From: Orenia metallireducens
GTDB lineage: Bacteria; Bacillota; Halanaerobiia; Halobacteroidales; Halobacteroidaceae
Length of the DNA: 64,000 nucleotides
Assembly (NCBI RefSeq): GCF_003001995.1
Contig: NZ_PVNB01000001.1
Location: forward strand, 186,001-250,000
Direction of reading: 5' to 3'
Within the stretch, counting starts at the first letter, position 1, and the number at the start of each line of letters is the position of its first letter. The position numbers and the translations under genes were made by a program. The notes under the pieces were generated by a model, which saw only the letters and a program-made list of their open reading frames with translations, ran no database searches and had not been told where the DNA came from. Of this stretch, positions 9,373-18,080 are shown piece by piece.

Positions 9373-9431
9373 AATTATTCATCCTTTTTATTAAAATTAT
9401 TGGTTTTTTATAAAATAATCTCTTATAAAAT

Positions 9432-10850
9432 TTAAATAAATCTATTTAAAAAACCCCTTTTAATAAAGCTATAATTTAATGCTAATATAATTATTGAAAT
9501 CATTATTCCAATAATTAAGTTTATAATATTCCAGTTATAAAAACTTGAATGAAATGCATATAAAACTAATAAAAATAATATGAAATACGACTTATTTAAT
9601 TTATAATCTACTTTATAATACTTAAGTGATATATTAGTTCTTAAGGTAAAGAAAACTATATATGATATTCCAGTAGAAATAGCAGCGCCCTTTGCTCCAA
9701 AACTAGGTACTAACAACCAATTTCCTGTTAAATTGGTTAGACAAGAAATAACAGCTATTAGAATATGCCACTTTGGCTTTTTTGCAAAATTAATACCTAT
9801 TACAGTTGTTTCCGAAATAGTATACATTATAGGTATAAATATTAGAAAAGGCATAATCATTGCTGCATCTGCATATTCTAAACCTAACAAGTATATAACA
9901 ATATCTTTGACCATTATAGTTACTACTGCAATCATAAACATAGTTAATGAAATTAAATTATATATCTTTCTAAAAAAAGCTTTATTTTCAGGGTCATTCT
10001 CATATGTCTCTAAACTAACAGGTGTCCAAAATGTTGTAAAAGAAGATTGAATTATATTTAAAATAGCTACAATCTTGAAAGCAGCTGCATATAATCCCAA
10101 TTCTGAAAAATTGCCCCAATATTTAATAGCAATTCTATCAAAAGATTGGAACAACCAGATAATAAGAGAGGTGAAAAACAAGGGATAACTATATTTAACT
10201 ATTTGTTTAAAACCATTCTTTAAATCTCTATTACTATATTCAGTAAAAACCCAATATTTACGCCCTAATATTATGGCTACAATAGTCACTATTATAAATG
10301 TTGTTGTATGAGAATAAACCATTATCTTATAATTTCTCTTAAGAATATATGCAAATATTATTATAGAAATTAAATTGACTAATTTTATTAGGAGTTTTAA
10401 TATAGAAAACAATAATCCTTTTTGTTGCATTCTAATTAATAAAGATGCAAATCGATTTAAAAACTGAAAAAATATTACAGAAATCAGGATATAAATTATC
10501 CACCTATTTACCTCATTAAATAACATTAATGATATCTTGTCTGCAAATATAACCATTACTATAGCTATAACAATATATAGAACAAAAGGCAACTTAAGGG
10601 TATTAAGCAAAAGTAAGCCCCTATCTTCCTCATCTTCTTCATAAAAAAATCTAACAAACGTCTGATCTGTTCCAAAAATTACAAGAATAGAAATAATATT
10701 AGCAGCTAGAATAAACATTGAAGCTTTTCCAAATTCATCAGGGGAAAGCAATCTTGTAATAATTGGAGTACTTATAAAACCAATTACAGCCCCTAACCAA
10801 TCTCCAACTGAAAATGATAAAAATTTATTTAGCAAACTATTTTTATTCAT
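9432..10850 (-). CDS. wzx: Wzx-type polysaccharide flippase
   Basis: This 472-residue protein with about 12-14 membrane segments belongs to the MOP/PST polysaccharide flippase family. The N-terminal part reads FLSFSVGDWLGAVIGFISTP and TRLLSPDEFGKASMF, typical of Wzx/RfbX proteins. It moves undecaprenyl-linked repeat units across the inner membrane. Its ATG overlaps the end of the aminotransferase gene by 8 bp, showing tight co-expression. The partner polymerase is probably the EpsG-like protein at 6130. Confidence 0.88.
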   Translation of the reverse strand: MNKNSLLNKFLSFSVGDWLGAVIGFISTPIITRLLSPDEFGKASMFILAANIISILVIFGTDQTFVRFFYEEDEEDRGLLLLNTLKLPFVLYIVIAIVMVIFADKISLMLFNEVNRWIIYILISVIFFQFLNRFASLLIRMQQKGLLFSILKLLIKLVNLISIIIFAYILKRNYKIMVYSHTTTFIIVTIVAIILGRKYWVFTEYSNRDLKNGFKQIVKYSYPLFFTSLIIWLFQSFDRIAIKYWGNFSELGLYAAAFKIVAILNIIQSSFTTFWTPVSLETYENDPENKAFFRKIYNLISLTMFMIAVVTIMVKDIVIYLLGLEYADAAMIMPFLIFIPIMYTISETTVIGINFAKKPKWHILIAVISCLTNLTGNWLLVPSFGAKGAAISTGISYIVFFTLRTNISLKYYKVDYKLNKSYFILFLLVLYAFHSSFYNWNIINLIIGIMISIIILALNYSFIKRGFLNRFI

Positions 10851-11964
10851 TTTTTATTCCTTTAATTATATCAACAATTTTTTCTATATTATCTATGCTT
10901 AACTGTGAATACATTGGTAAAGTAATTATTCTATCTGCTACATATTTAGCATTAGGAGTTTCTTTAATGTTATAATCATCCCTATAACAATCATATTCAT
11001 TACATAAAGGGTAAAAGTATTTCCGCGGAAAAATATTATACTCATTTAATTTGTCAAACAACTCATCTCGATTTATCCCAAATTCATTTTCATTAATTAA
11101 AATAGGAAAATAAGAATAATTATGCTTTACTCCTTCTATATCTTCTAATACTTTTATACCTTTAATATCTTTTAATAATTTCCTATACTCATAAGCTATT
11201 TTTTTTCTTTTTTCTATTTCATCATCAATATATTTTAGATTAACTATTCCCATTGCAGCTTGGAATTCATTCATCTTAGCATTTAATCCAACAACTTCTA
11301 CCTTTTCAGGACCTGTTATACCAAAATTTTTAAATAAATCAAACTTCTCTTTATAGTTATTATTATTATAAGTTAAAATTCCCCCCTCAATAGAATGAAA
11401 AACTTTGGTAGCATGCAAACTAAACATAGAAACATCTCCAAAATTACCTACTCCTTTTCCATCTATCTCAACCCCAAATGTATGAGCTGCATCATATATA
11501 ACCTTCAAATTATATTTTTGTGCTATTTTTCTTATTTTTTTTACATTACAAGGATTCCCAAACACGTGTACAGGAATTATTGCAGAAGTTTGTTCTGTTA
11601 TTAATTTCTCTATTTTTGTCACATCAATATTGTAAGAAACTAACTCTATATCACAAAACACTGGCTTTAATCCATTCATTTTTATAGCATGTGTTGTAGA
11701 TGCAAAAGTAAAGGGGGTAGTTATAACTTCTCCCTTTAAATTCAATGACTTTATTGCTATATCTAAAGCTAAATGCCCATTAACAAATAATGTGGAATTT
11801 TTAACTTTTAAATACTCACTAACCTTTTTTTTAAATTCATTGTGCAATGGCCCATTATTAGTTAGCCAGTTGCTATCCCATATCTTCTTTATTTCTTTTT
11901 TATAATCTTCTATTGGCGGTAAAAAAGATTTTGTTACAAATATAGGTTCCTTAAATTTCTTCAT
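10843..11964 (-). CDS. DegT/DnrJ-type sugar aminotransferase (VioA/WecE-like)
   Basis: This is a PLP-dependent enzyme of 373 residues that aminates a nucleotide-linked keto sugar. FLPPIEDYKKEIKKIWDSNW and LTNNGPLHNEF form the N-terminal signature. DAAHTFGVEI and SLHATKVFHSIEGG follow, the latter containing the PLP lysine. ATG 11964 has AAGGTGAT just upstream. The neighbours are an acetyltransferase and a GT56 transferase. The likely substrate is therefore dTDP-4-keto-6-deoxyglucose and the product a dTDP-4-amino-4,6-dideoxyhexose. The C4 specificity is inferred from the neighbours, and a 3-amino product cannot be excluded. Confidence 0.85.
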   Translation of the reverse strand: MKKFKEPIFVTKSFLPPIEDYKKEIKKIWDSNWLTNNGPLHNEFKKKVSEYLKVKNSTLFVNGHLALDIAIKSLNLKGEVITTPFTFASTTHAIKMNGLKPVFCDIELVSYNIDVTKIEKLITEQTSAIIPVHVFGNPCNVKKIRKIAQKYNLKVIYDAAHTFGVEIDGKGVGNFGDVSMFSLHATKVFHSIEGGILTYNNNNYKEKFDLFKNFGITGPEKVEVVGLNAKMNEFQAAMGIVNLKYIDDEIEKRKKIAYEYRKLLKDIKGIKVLEDIEGVKHNYSYFPILINENEFGINRDELFDKLNEYNIFPRKYFYPLCNEYDCYRDDYNIKETPNAKYVADRIITLPMYSQLSIDNIEKIVDIIKGIKNE

Positions 11965-12529
11965 TAATATCACCTTGACTATTTAAAAAAGTTTTTTCTA
12001 AATCTAATAAATTCTTTTTTCTAGATTTTAAAATTTTAGCAGGAATTCCAAAATATACTTTCCATTCTTCTGTGCTTTTATTAACTAAACTCATTGCTCC
12101 AATAGAAGTCCCTTCTCTTACAACTACTTTTGGCAATATAATGCTACTCGCACCAACTATTGTATGTTTTTCTAAAACTACTTTTCCAGCTTTTATTTTT
12201 TTATATTCTTTAGGAATCATTGGATTTGTTAAAGTTCTTCCAGAATAATCATCTGTAGCGCTATATATAGTTACTCTAGATGATAATCCAGAAAAATCTT
12301 TTAATTCAATCCCATACTTTCCAAATAATCCACAAAAGGCTGCAACATGAATATAGTTACCTATAGTTAATTCACCACTTAATATACTAAAATCATCAAT
12401 TCTTACATTATTCCCTATACTGATTTGATCAGGGGTATATATACTTGCTTTTCTACTTATTAAAACATTACTCCCTAAAGACTTAAATCCCACCTGTTCC
12501 AATTCTTCTCTTGTATAAAAACTATTCAT
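11951..12529 (-). CDS. left-handed beta-helix sugar acetyltransferase
   Basis: This 192-residue protein is built of hexapeptide repeats, for example ISIGNNVRIDDF, LTIGNYIHVAAF and TIVGASSIILPKV. That pattern marks the acyl-CoA-dependent hexapeptide transferases. I start it at ATG 12529, where AAAGGTG lies 6 bp upstream. It overlaps both neighbours by a few bases. Between a sugar aminotransferase and a GT56 enzyme, the simplest role is N-acetylation of the new amino group, as in the VioA/VioB and WecE/WecD pairs. O-acetylation of the glycan is the alternative. Confidence 0.82.
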   Translation of the reverse strand: MNSFYTREELEQVGFKSLGSNVLISRKASIYTPDQISIGNNVRIDDFSILSGELTIGNYIHVAAFCGLFGKYGIELKDFSGLSSRVTIYSATDDYSGRTLTNPMIPKEYKKIKAGKVVLEKHTIVGASSIILPKVVVREGTSIGAMSLVNKSTEEWKVYFGIPAKILKSRKKNLLDLEKTFLNSQGDINEEI

Positions 12530-13604
12530 TGAAATCACCTTTTTTATTAAAAATTTTTTCCCAAACCTTTTTTATATAATTTTCATCAAAAAAAATCACA
12601 GCTTTTTTTTGATTATATTCTTTCTTATCATTTTTTTTGAATTTATCATAATTAATGTTCTTTATATCTAAAGTATTATATATATCAAAATCTAACCTAT
12701 TATTTAAATAGCTCCATGTGCTTACATCATTTCTTATATAAACTTTTGTGCCAAGATATAATAACGCATATATGTTTCCTAAACCTTGTTGCCTTTTATG
12801 ATTAAATATTGCAATATCAATCTGTGATAAATAGTTAGAATACTCATTGGCAGGTAAAAATTCCATCATACCAATAAATTTATTTTTAAATCTTAATTCT
12901 CCATATTCTTTCACTCGCTTAGCATATTTTTGATCACCATAGGAGAGTGGTGCAAAAATTTTTATATTTTCATCTTTAAATTTTTCTAACATATCTAAAA
13001 TCTCAAAATGATTATTAGTTATATCAGCAGAATTACCTATCTGTATATATAAACTTTTTTTTTCCCGTATAGAATTATTGTCTAATAGCTGGTCTAAATA
13101 ACTTTTTTTTATAGGATTTATATACATGCCATAATTATATTTAGCTTTCATATTATATACTTTTTGGGCTACTTTATAATCATCAGGAACTAAAGAAGTT
13201 ATATTGCCTAACTTTTTTATTAAATTCTTCCTTATAACCTCATATATATTACTTTTTAATGTTTTATCTCTATTTTTATAGTAATATAAATCTCCACCCC
13301 ACATTATCCAATTACACTTTTTTAATAACCATGGTTGTAAAAATAAAAATATCACTATCCATTTATTAAATAGACCATGTAAATAAATTGACTTAGCTTT
13401 GTATACTATTTTAAGAAGTTTAAAAATTTGAATTTTGTTTTCTAGTATAAAAAAATTCTCTTCACTGAAAAAGTTAATTTCTTCTTTACTAATATTACTA
13501 ATAATAAAAAAATAATGTTCTTTTTCATTAAAATTATTGTTTATAAATTTAATATAAGGAATTAAAAATTTACGGTCACAAGCCATAATATGCAAATGAT
13601 TCAA
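12522..13604 (-). CDS. GT56 (WecF-like) 4-acetamido-4,6-dideoxyhexose transferase
   Basis: This 360-residue protein resembles the WecF/Fuc4NAc transferase family (GT56). Signatures are NWIMWGGDLYYY, QIGNSADITNNHFEIL and FNHKRQQGLGNIYALLYLG. WecF transfers Fuc4NAc from a dTDP donor to a lipid-linked glycan. The adjacent aminotransferase and acetyltransferase could supply such a donor. The start is a TTG at 13604 with GGTGAT upstream and a following sequence typical of the family. The gene is preceded by a 465-bp gap and may be the first gene of this operon. Confidence 0.85.
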   Translation of the reverse strand: MNHLHIMACDRKFLIPYIKFINNNFNEKEHYFFIISNISKEEINFFSEENFFILENKIQIFKLLKIVYKAKSIYLHGLFNKWIVIFLFLQPWLLKKCNWIMWGGDLYYYKNRDKTLKSNIYEVIRKNLIKKLGNITSLVPDDYKVAQKVYNMKAKYNYGMYINPIKKSYLDQLLDNNSIREKKSLYIQIGNSADITNNHFEILDMLEKFKDENIKIFAPLSYGDQKYAKRVKEYGELRFKNKFIGMMEFLPANEYSNYLSQIDIAIFNHKRQQGLGNIYALLYLGTKVYIRNDVSTWSYLNNRLDFDIYNTLDIKNINYDKFKKNDKKEYNQKKAVIFFDENYIKKVWEKIFNKKGDFNE

Positions 13605-13752
13605 TATATCACCACTCTCTTAATAGATAAATATTTATCTATTCCTTATCACTTGATTTTCTTTTACTACTCAAACCTTTTGCTTTTATTTCTTAGTTTA
13701 TAGATATTTAGAAAGCTTTTCTGTTTCTTAAACAATCCTTTCATTAATTTAA

Positions 13753-13782
13753 TTGGTTCAACAACGAACTTTGTGATTAATG
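13753..13782 (+). repeat. 30-bp dispersed repeat (partner at 34581-34610)
   Basis: It begins TTGGTTCAACAACGAACTTT and continues GTGATTAATG. The partner on the opposite strand at 34581-34610 matches at 26 of 30 positions by eye. The partner contains a perfect TTGGTT/AACCAA stem. Both copies lie in non-coding gaps. Confidence 0.6.
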
Positions 13783-13840
13783 CCTATTTTATATAAGTTG
13801 AACTAATAATTTTTATAAAAGATATAAATCAAAATCTTTT

Positions 13841-13940
13841 TTGACGCAGACTAAAATCTGACTAAGATCTGATTTAAAACCTTTTATTATTTCATTTCTT
13901 ATTTTTTAGTCCGCTTTTGTCTGCGTAAATCTGCGTCTAA
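13841..13940. repeat. TCTGCGT-type hairpin repeat
   Basis: The left arm starts TTGACGCAGACTAAAATCTG and the right arm ends GTCTGCGTAAATCTGCGTCT. They are imperfect reverse complements about 30 bp apart, and each arm is itself made of repeated CTGCGT/CAGATT-like words. This is the same architecture as the CACAGAG repeats with a different sequence. A half copy may lie at 16270-16312. Confidence 0.75.
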
Positions 13941-14069
13941 TAATTCTTTTGATTTTAAATTATTTTCACAAAAGTCGTGGAAGAACCATTTAATTTTTAT
14001 TTTTACATACCTTTCTATTATTAAATTGTAACTTATAAATAATCATAAATTTACTTTAAACATTCCTTT

Positions 14070-15146
14070 TTAAAGACAATCTTCTAACCCCTTACTCTTA
14101 AGCAAATTCCTAATCTCCTTAACCTCCTGTGCCCGCTTCTTATCACAGATCAAAATAGCATCCTCAGTATCAACAATCACTATATCATCTAATCCCACAG
14201 TAGTAATAATTTTACCATTACCATGAACAATAGTATTCTTAGTATCAATCCCGATATGATGTCCACGAATTACATTACCATGCTTGTCCCTCTTCTCTAC
14301 ACGTTCTAGAGCAGGCCAGCTACCAATATCATCCCAACCAAAGGAGCCTGGAATCACATAAATATCCTCTGCCTTCTCCATTATACCATAATCTATCGAA
14401 ATATCAGCTAATTTCTCAAATTCATCCTTGAGAATTTCTACCTCCTGAACTGTTCCAATTGCTGCTTTCATTCTTTCTAATCCTTGATGTAACTGAGGCA
14501 TATGAAGTTCAAACATCTTACGGATAGTAGAGACCTTCCAGACAAACATCCCACTATTCCAGAGATAGGTTCCTACTTCTAAAAAGCGTTCTGCTTGCTC
14601 TCGATTGGGCTTCTCTGTAAAAGCTTTTACTTCAAAAACTTCATGTCCATTAATCTCATTAACTTTATTCTCATAATTAATATAGCCATATCCAGTTTCA
14701 GGATGGCTTGGTTCAATCCCAATTGTAACTAGGTTATCTTTTCTTTCAGCTACCTCAACAGCAGCTTGTACAGTATCTAGAAATCTCTCTTCATCTATAA
14801 TCAGATGATCAGAAGGTAAAACAACCATTACTCCCTCTGGGTCCTTTCTCTCTATATAAAGAGCAGCCAATCCAATACAAGCTGCAGTATTTCTACGCAT
14901 CGGCTCTACTGTCAGGTTCTCCACTGGAATCTCTGGTAGATGCTCCTGCATCTTCTCTACATACTCTTGGCTAGTAGCAATGAAGATATTATCATGAGCA
15001 GTTAGCTTACCGATTCTATCTACTGTAGCTTGAATCATACTCCGGTCCTTATCTACTAGGTTAAGAAATTGCTTCGGTCTGTCCTTACGACTTAATGGCC
15101 AGAATCTACTTCCAACTCCACCAGCCATGATTAATGGTGTGATCAC
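14070..15146 (-). CDS. manC: mannose-1-phosphate guanylyltransferase
   Basis: This enzyme makes GDP-mannose from GTP and mannose-1-phosphate in the cytoplasm. The start MITPLIMAGGVGSRFWPLSR and KDRPKQFLNL are the classical signature. VVLPSDHLI, FTEKPNREQAERFL and SFGWDDIGSWPALERV follow. At 358 residues it is the nucleotidyltransferase domain without a fused isomerase. GTG 15146 follows TAGGAGG. It stands alone between repeat-rich gaps, so it is probably its own transcript. It supplies GDP-mannose for glycans made by either glycosyltransferase cluster. Confidence 0.93.
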   Translation of the reverse strand: MITPLIMAGGVGSRFWPLSRKDRPKQFLNLVDKDRSMIQATVDRIGKLTAHDNIFIATSQEYVEKMQEHLPEIPVENLTVEPMRRNTAACIGLAALYIERKDPEGVMVVLPSDHLIIDEERFLDTVQAAVEVAERKDNLVTIGIEPSHPETGYGYINYENKVNEINGHEVFEVKAFTEKPNREQAERFLEVGTYLWNSGMFVWKVSTIRKMFELHMPQLHQGLERMKAAIGTVQEVEILKDEFEKLADISIDYGIMEKAEDIYVIPGSFGWDDIGSWPALERVEKRDKHGNVIRGHHIGIDTKNTIVHGNGKIITTVGLDDIVIVDTEDAILICDKKRAQEVKEIRNLLKSKGLEDCL

Positions 15147-15204
15147 TATGCTTCCTCCTATTCTTATTATGAACTCCTAATATTCTGCAACCTTCTTTAT
15201 TTTT

Positions 15205-15362
15205 AGTTTACAGTTAACAGTTGACGGTTGACAGTTAAGTTCAAAAGAATCTAAACCAATAATAAGTACATAAAAATCAATTTTGCAACCAAAATTTTAA
15301 TTCTTTTGTTCTATAAGTTTTATAGGTTTTAACTGTAAACTGTTAACCTTCAACTATCAACC
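15205..15362. repeat. CAACTGT-type hairpin repeat downstream of the four-helix-bundle gene
   Basis: The left arm (15205-15239) begins AGTTTACAGTTAACAGTTGA and the right arm (15327-15362) reads TTTTAACTGTAAACTGTTAA then CCTTCAACTATCAACC. They are reverse complements with few mismatches around an 87-bp loop. The right arm ends about 18 bp from the stop of the neighbouring gene. Confidence 0.85.
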
Positions 15363-15380
15363 ATCTTTATAAGCTGTCAA

Positions 15381-15743
15381 CTAATTGATGGTTTGCTTAG
15401 TGGTTTTTAAAATATTATTTAACATCTTAATTAATACTTTAACATCACTTATCATAGAAGTAACAAATTTTTCTTCTAAAATTTCAGTAGCCTCAAACAA
15501 ATCTAACCAATATTCTGTCTCTCCAGCTTCTTTTAAAGAAATTGAAAGTTTAGCAATAAAGTCTCTTCGACTCTGACCTTCAATCCCTTCTCTAATATTA
15601 GCACCAATACTTGTACCAGATCTTAATATCTGTCTAGCTAAATCATACTCTCTTTTCTCATCACATAAATACTTATATAATTTCACTATTCTTACTGAAA
15701 AATCAAAAGCCCTATTATATACAATGCTATTTTCTTTACTCAC
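15381..15743 (-). CDS. four-helix-bundle protein (S23/IVS family)
   Basis: This 120-residue helical protein shows YDLARQILRSGTSIGANIRE, then EGQSRRDFIAKLSISLKEAG and ETEYWLDLFEATEIL, the hallmark of the S23/TIGR02436 family. Members were first found inside 23S rRNA intervening sequences and are widely scattered as stand-alone genes. Their function is not established. GTG 15743 follows GGAGGAG. The gene is bracketed by direct copies of one repeat arm (15327-15362 and 15821-15858), the same arrangement as the GxxExxY relic at 1642. It is not near an rRNA gene here. Confidence 0.92.
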   Translation of the reverse strand: MSKENSIVYNRAFDFSVRIVKLYKYLCDEKREYDLARQILRSGTSIGANIREGIEGQSRRDFIAKLSISLKEAGETEYWLDLFEATEILEEKFVTSMISDVKVLIKMLNNILKTTKQTIN

Positions 15744-15820
15744 TTCAAAATCTCCTCCTAAAAATTCATATTCATATTAGCTATAATTTCCAGAAGGAAC
15801 ACTTTTATACTTAACTATCT

Positions 15821-15858
15821 TTTTAACTGTCAACTGTTAACAATCAACCGTCAACTTT
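15821..15858. repeat. isolated right arm of the CAACTGT repeat
   Basis: TTTTAACTGTCAACTGTTAA followed by CAATCAACCGTCAACTTT matches the right arm at 15327-15362 in the same orientation, but it has no adjacent left arm. It lies about 80 bp upstream of the four-helix-bundle gene start. Confidence 0.75.
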
Positions 15859-15909
15859 AAAGCTTCAATCACTACTTTTTTCGTTTTATAGTAAAACAGT
15901 TTCCAACCA

Positions 15910-16212
15910 CTAATTATTTGCGGAATCTCTCTTCTCCGGAGCAGCCTTTAAAATTATAGTATGCTCATGATTTTTGAGTTCCTCTAAATCAACCTCTATC
16001 TTATCAACCTTAGCCTTATTAACCTCTTTATTTTCTTCAAGACCTCGCAAAATCTGATACATTTCATTCTGTCTACTATCCATCATATTAAACTTTTCTT
16101 CCATTGAATTCAATCTATTTTCTAATCCATCAAATCTATTTTCTAATGAACCCAACCTTTGATTAATATTCTTAATTTCATCTAATATTTGAACTAATAT
16201 TTGCTCACTCAT
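15910..16212 (-). CDS. small coiled-coil protein of unknown function
   Basis: I do not recognise a specific family. The 100 residues are almost entirely heptad-like (for example EIKNINQRLGSLENRFDGLE, then NRLNSMEEKFNMMDSRQNEM), so it should form a long coiled coil. There is no signal peptide or membrane segment. ATG 16212 follows AAAGGGG. Such short coiled-coil proteins are common in Firmicutes and carry no assigned role. It is isolated by repeats on both sides. Confidence 0.7.
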   Translation of the reverse strand: MSEQILVQILDEIKNINQRLGSLENRFDGLENRLNSMEEKFNMMDSRQNEMYQILRGLEENKEVNKAKVDKIEVDLEELKNHEHTIILKAAPEKRDSANN

Positions 16213-16408
16213 TACTAGCCAACCCCTTTATTTATCCTAATCTATTCTTTGTATTGTCTAAATATAAAAACCAACTTATTCGTCTATTTTTAGTCTGTGC
16301 AAACCTGTCCAATATTCTTTTGATTTTTTATTTATTGAAAATCTATATAGAAACCGATAAAGATTTCATATTAACAGTTATAGTAATACAACAAGCTCAA
16401 ATGATTTT

Positions 16409-16513
16409 TTGCAACGAATCTCACGAATTGACGCGAATTAAAATCAAGAGTTTTTAAATCTTTAATTTAATCTATTAATATCCTAATTCGTGTGATTCGC
16501 ATTAATTCGCACC
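16409..16513. repeat. ATTCGTG-type hairpin repeat
   Basis: The left arm begins TTGCAACGAATCTCACGAAT and the right arm reads CTAATTCGTGTGATTCGCAT then TAATTCGCACC. They are imperfect reverse complements with a 40-bp AT-rich loop, and both arms consist of repeated ACGAATT-like words. A related pair lies at 34305-34532. Confidence 0.75.
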
Positions 16514-16590
16514 CCAAGAGTACTTCTTCGGATAAATTACCTCAGGGCGTTGCTAAATTAATTTAAATTCTTTTTCATGTTCTATATATC

Positions 16591-16674
16591 AGGACGCTGA
16601 TTAAATTCTGATTCAAAACCTTAACAATCTTTTGTCCTTTATTCGTGTGAATCCGTGTTAATTCGTGGCTAAAA
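16591..16674. repeat. second ATTCGTG-type element (asymmetric)
   Basis: The right part reads ATTCGTGTGAATCCGTGTTA then ATTCGTGGCTAAAA. The left part (GGACGCTGATTAAATTCTGA) resembles the TCTGCGT family more than a matching arm, so this looks like a hybrid or eroded element. Confidence 0.55.
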
Positions 16675-16730
16675 TTTTTTTATTTTAGCTCTTTATTCTT
16701 TGAATTTAATTGTACATTGTAAACTATCTT

Positions 16731-18080
16731 TTAAACCTTAAGATTATAATTGATATTCAACAAATTACTCTTTTCATTATCAAAGATATAATTCAAATTC
16801 TCTTTATTATACTGATAATTATCAACAATATAGTCGATAATTTCAATTAGCCAATAAACCCTATCTCTTAAAGTTTTATATGTTCTTTGCTCTTTAGTAG
16901 CTGCTAACTCATTAAAAGTCTGACTATAAACAAAACTAGGGACTTTAGCCACAAGTTCTTCTAACTGACCTATCTCCTTATGAAAACCTGCTAATTCCAG
17001 CTCATCATCAAATACCTTCTCTAACTCAACTAATTTATATCTAATTTCACCAAGAATTTCAATTGGCTCTGCTTTTAAACTATTGCCAAGTCTAATAATT
17101 CCAAACTCTTTTAACCATAAGAAGAGTAACATTAAGATTGAAAAGATCAACAATAGATTAGTTAAACTATTGTATCTAGCCAATAAAATAGATGTTAAGC
17201 CAAAAACCAATGAAATTAAATAAATAGTCAATACTGTCTGTTTTTGATTTAATCCAAAATTAATAAATCTATGATGAATATGTTCTTTATCTGGAGTAAA
17301 AGGATGCTTTCCATTAATTAACCGCCTTGAAAAAGCAAAATTTGTATCAAAAATTGGTACACCTAATGCCAATATTGGAATCAAGTAAGTAACTAATTCT
17401 GTACTATTACCTATTGTAAGCAAAGAAATACTGGCTGCAGCATACCCTAAAAACATGCTACCTGTATCTCCCATAAATATCTCAGCAGGATTGAAATTAT
17501 ACTTTAAAAATCCTAAGATTGCACCAGCTAAGAGAACGGACAAACTCACATCTAATAAATTCCCTTGTATTAAACTTACCATAGCAAGAGATAAAACCCC
17601 AATTAAAGATACCCCTCCTGCTAAACCATCTAATCCATCTATTAAATTAACTGCATTGATTAATCCTACAACCCAAAACACCGTTAATATTGTCCCAAAA
17701 ACCTTTATTAAAATAATATCACTTGCAAAGTTAATCTGTAATCCATAAGCTAAGAGAGGAATTGTTGCTAAAATTTGACCTACTAACTTAATCTTTGCCT
17801 TTACACCAATTATATCATCTATTATTCCCACAATAATTATGATAGCAGACCCCAATAATATACCCTTGAAATTCGAATTAAAATCTAAGAAAATAAAAGA
17901 ACTCGTAATAAAAGATATATATATAGCCAATCCTCCTAATCTAGGCATAACATTACTATGAACCTTCCTGTGATTAGGATGATCTACTGCCCCTACTTTA
18001 TAAGCTAACCTCTTAACTAACGGTGTTAGTAACAAAGACATAGCCAAACTAGACAAAAACATAAAAAAATAACTCCTCAC
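16731..18080 (-). CDS. WecA/TagO-like undecaprenyl-phosphate sugar-1-phosphate transferase with C-terminal extension
   Basis: This integral membrane enzyme starts glycan synthesis by moving an N-acetylhexosamine-1-phosphate from its UDP donor to undecaprenyl phosphate. Visible signatures are VDHPNHRKVHSNVMPRLGG, GIIDDIIG, NAVNLIDGLDGLAGG, EIFMGDTGSMFLGY and PDKEHIHHRF. About ten or eleven membrane segments occupy residues 1-325. A further 120 or so residues follow that are soluble and helical, beyond the usual end of the family. GTG 18080 follows GAGGGGGG; an ATG 18 bp further in is the alternative. It probably primes the glycans of this region. A strong promoter lies at 18262-18289. Confidence 0.9.
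   Translation of the reverse strand: MRSYFFMFLSSLAMSLLLTPLVKRLAYKVGAVDHPNHRKVHSNVMPRLGGLAIYISFITSSFIFLDFNSNFKGILLGSAIIIIVGIIDDIIGVKAKIKLVGQILATIPLLAYGLQINFASDIILIKVFGTILTVFWVVGLINAVNLIDGLDGLAGGVSLIGVLSLAMVSLIQGNLLDVSLSVLLAGAILGFLKYNFNPAEIFMGDTGSMFLGYAAASISLLTIGNSTELVTYLIPILALGVPIFDTNFAFSRRLINGKHPFTPDKEHIHHRFINFGLNQKQTVLTIYLISLVFGLTSILLARYNSLTNLLLIFSILMLLFLWLKEFGIIRLGNSLKAEPIEILGEIRYKLVELEKVFDDELELAGFHKEIGQLEELVAKVPSFVYSQTFNELAATKEQRTYKTLRDRVYWLIEIIDYIVDNYQYNKENLNYIFDNEKSNLLNINYNLKV

Larger units (their letters stand above)
13605..14069. other. 465-bp gap holding two repeat types, no gene
   Basis: No frame here looks coding. The region holds a 30-bp repeat at 13753-13782 that recurs inverted at 34581-34610, and a hairpin repeat at 13841-13940. 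The rest is AT-rich. A promoter for the GT56-aminotransferase-Wzx operon should lie here, but I cannot point to a convincing one. Confidence 0.6.
16213..16730. other. 518-bp gap made mostly of hairpin repeats
   Basis: This gap holds a TCTGCGT-type half element (about 16270-16312), a complete ATTCGTG-type hairpin (16409-16513) and a third element (about 16591-16674). A short TTAATTGTACATTGTAAA arm sits at 16707-16724 beside the stop of the initiator transferase. No credible gene is present; a plus-strand open frame here is made from the repeats. Confidence 0.7.

Noticed and set aside
9733-10050. Plus-strand open frame of 105 codons
   Set aside because: It is a shadow of the Wzx flippase on the opposite strand.
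15381-15743. A 23S rRNA intervening sequence
   Set aside because: The protein belongs to the IVS/S23 family, but no rRNA sequence flanks it.
16254-16457. Plus-strand open frame of 67 codons
   Set aside because: It is built from intergenic repeat sequence, with no ribosome site and no family resemblance.
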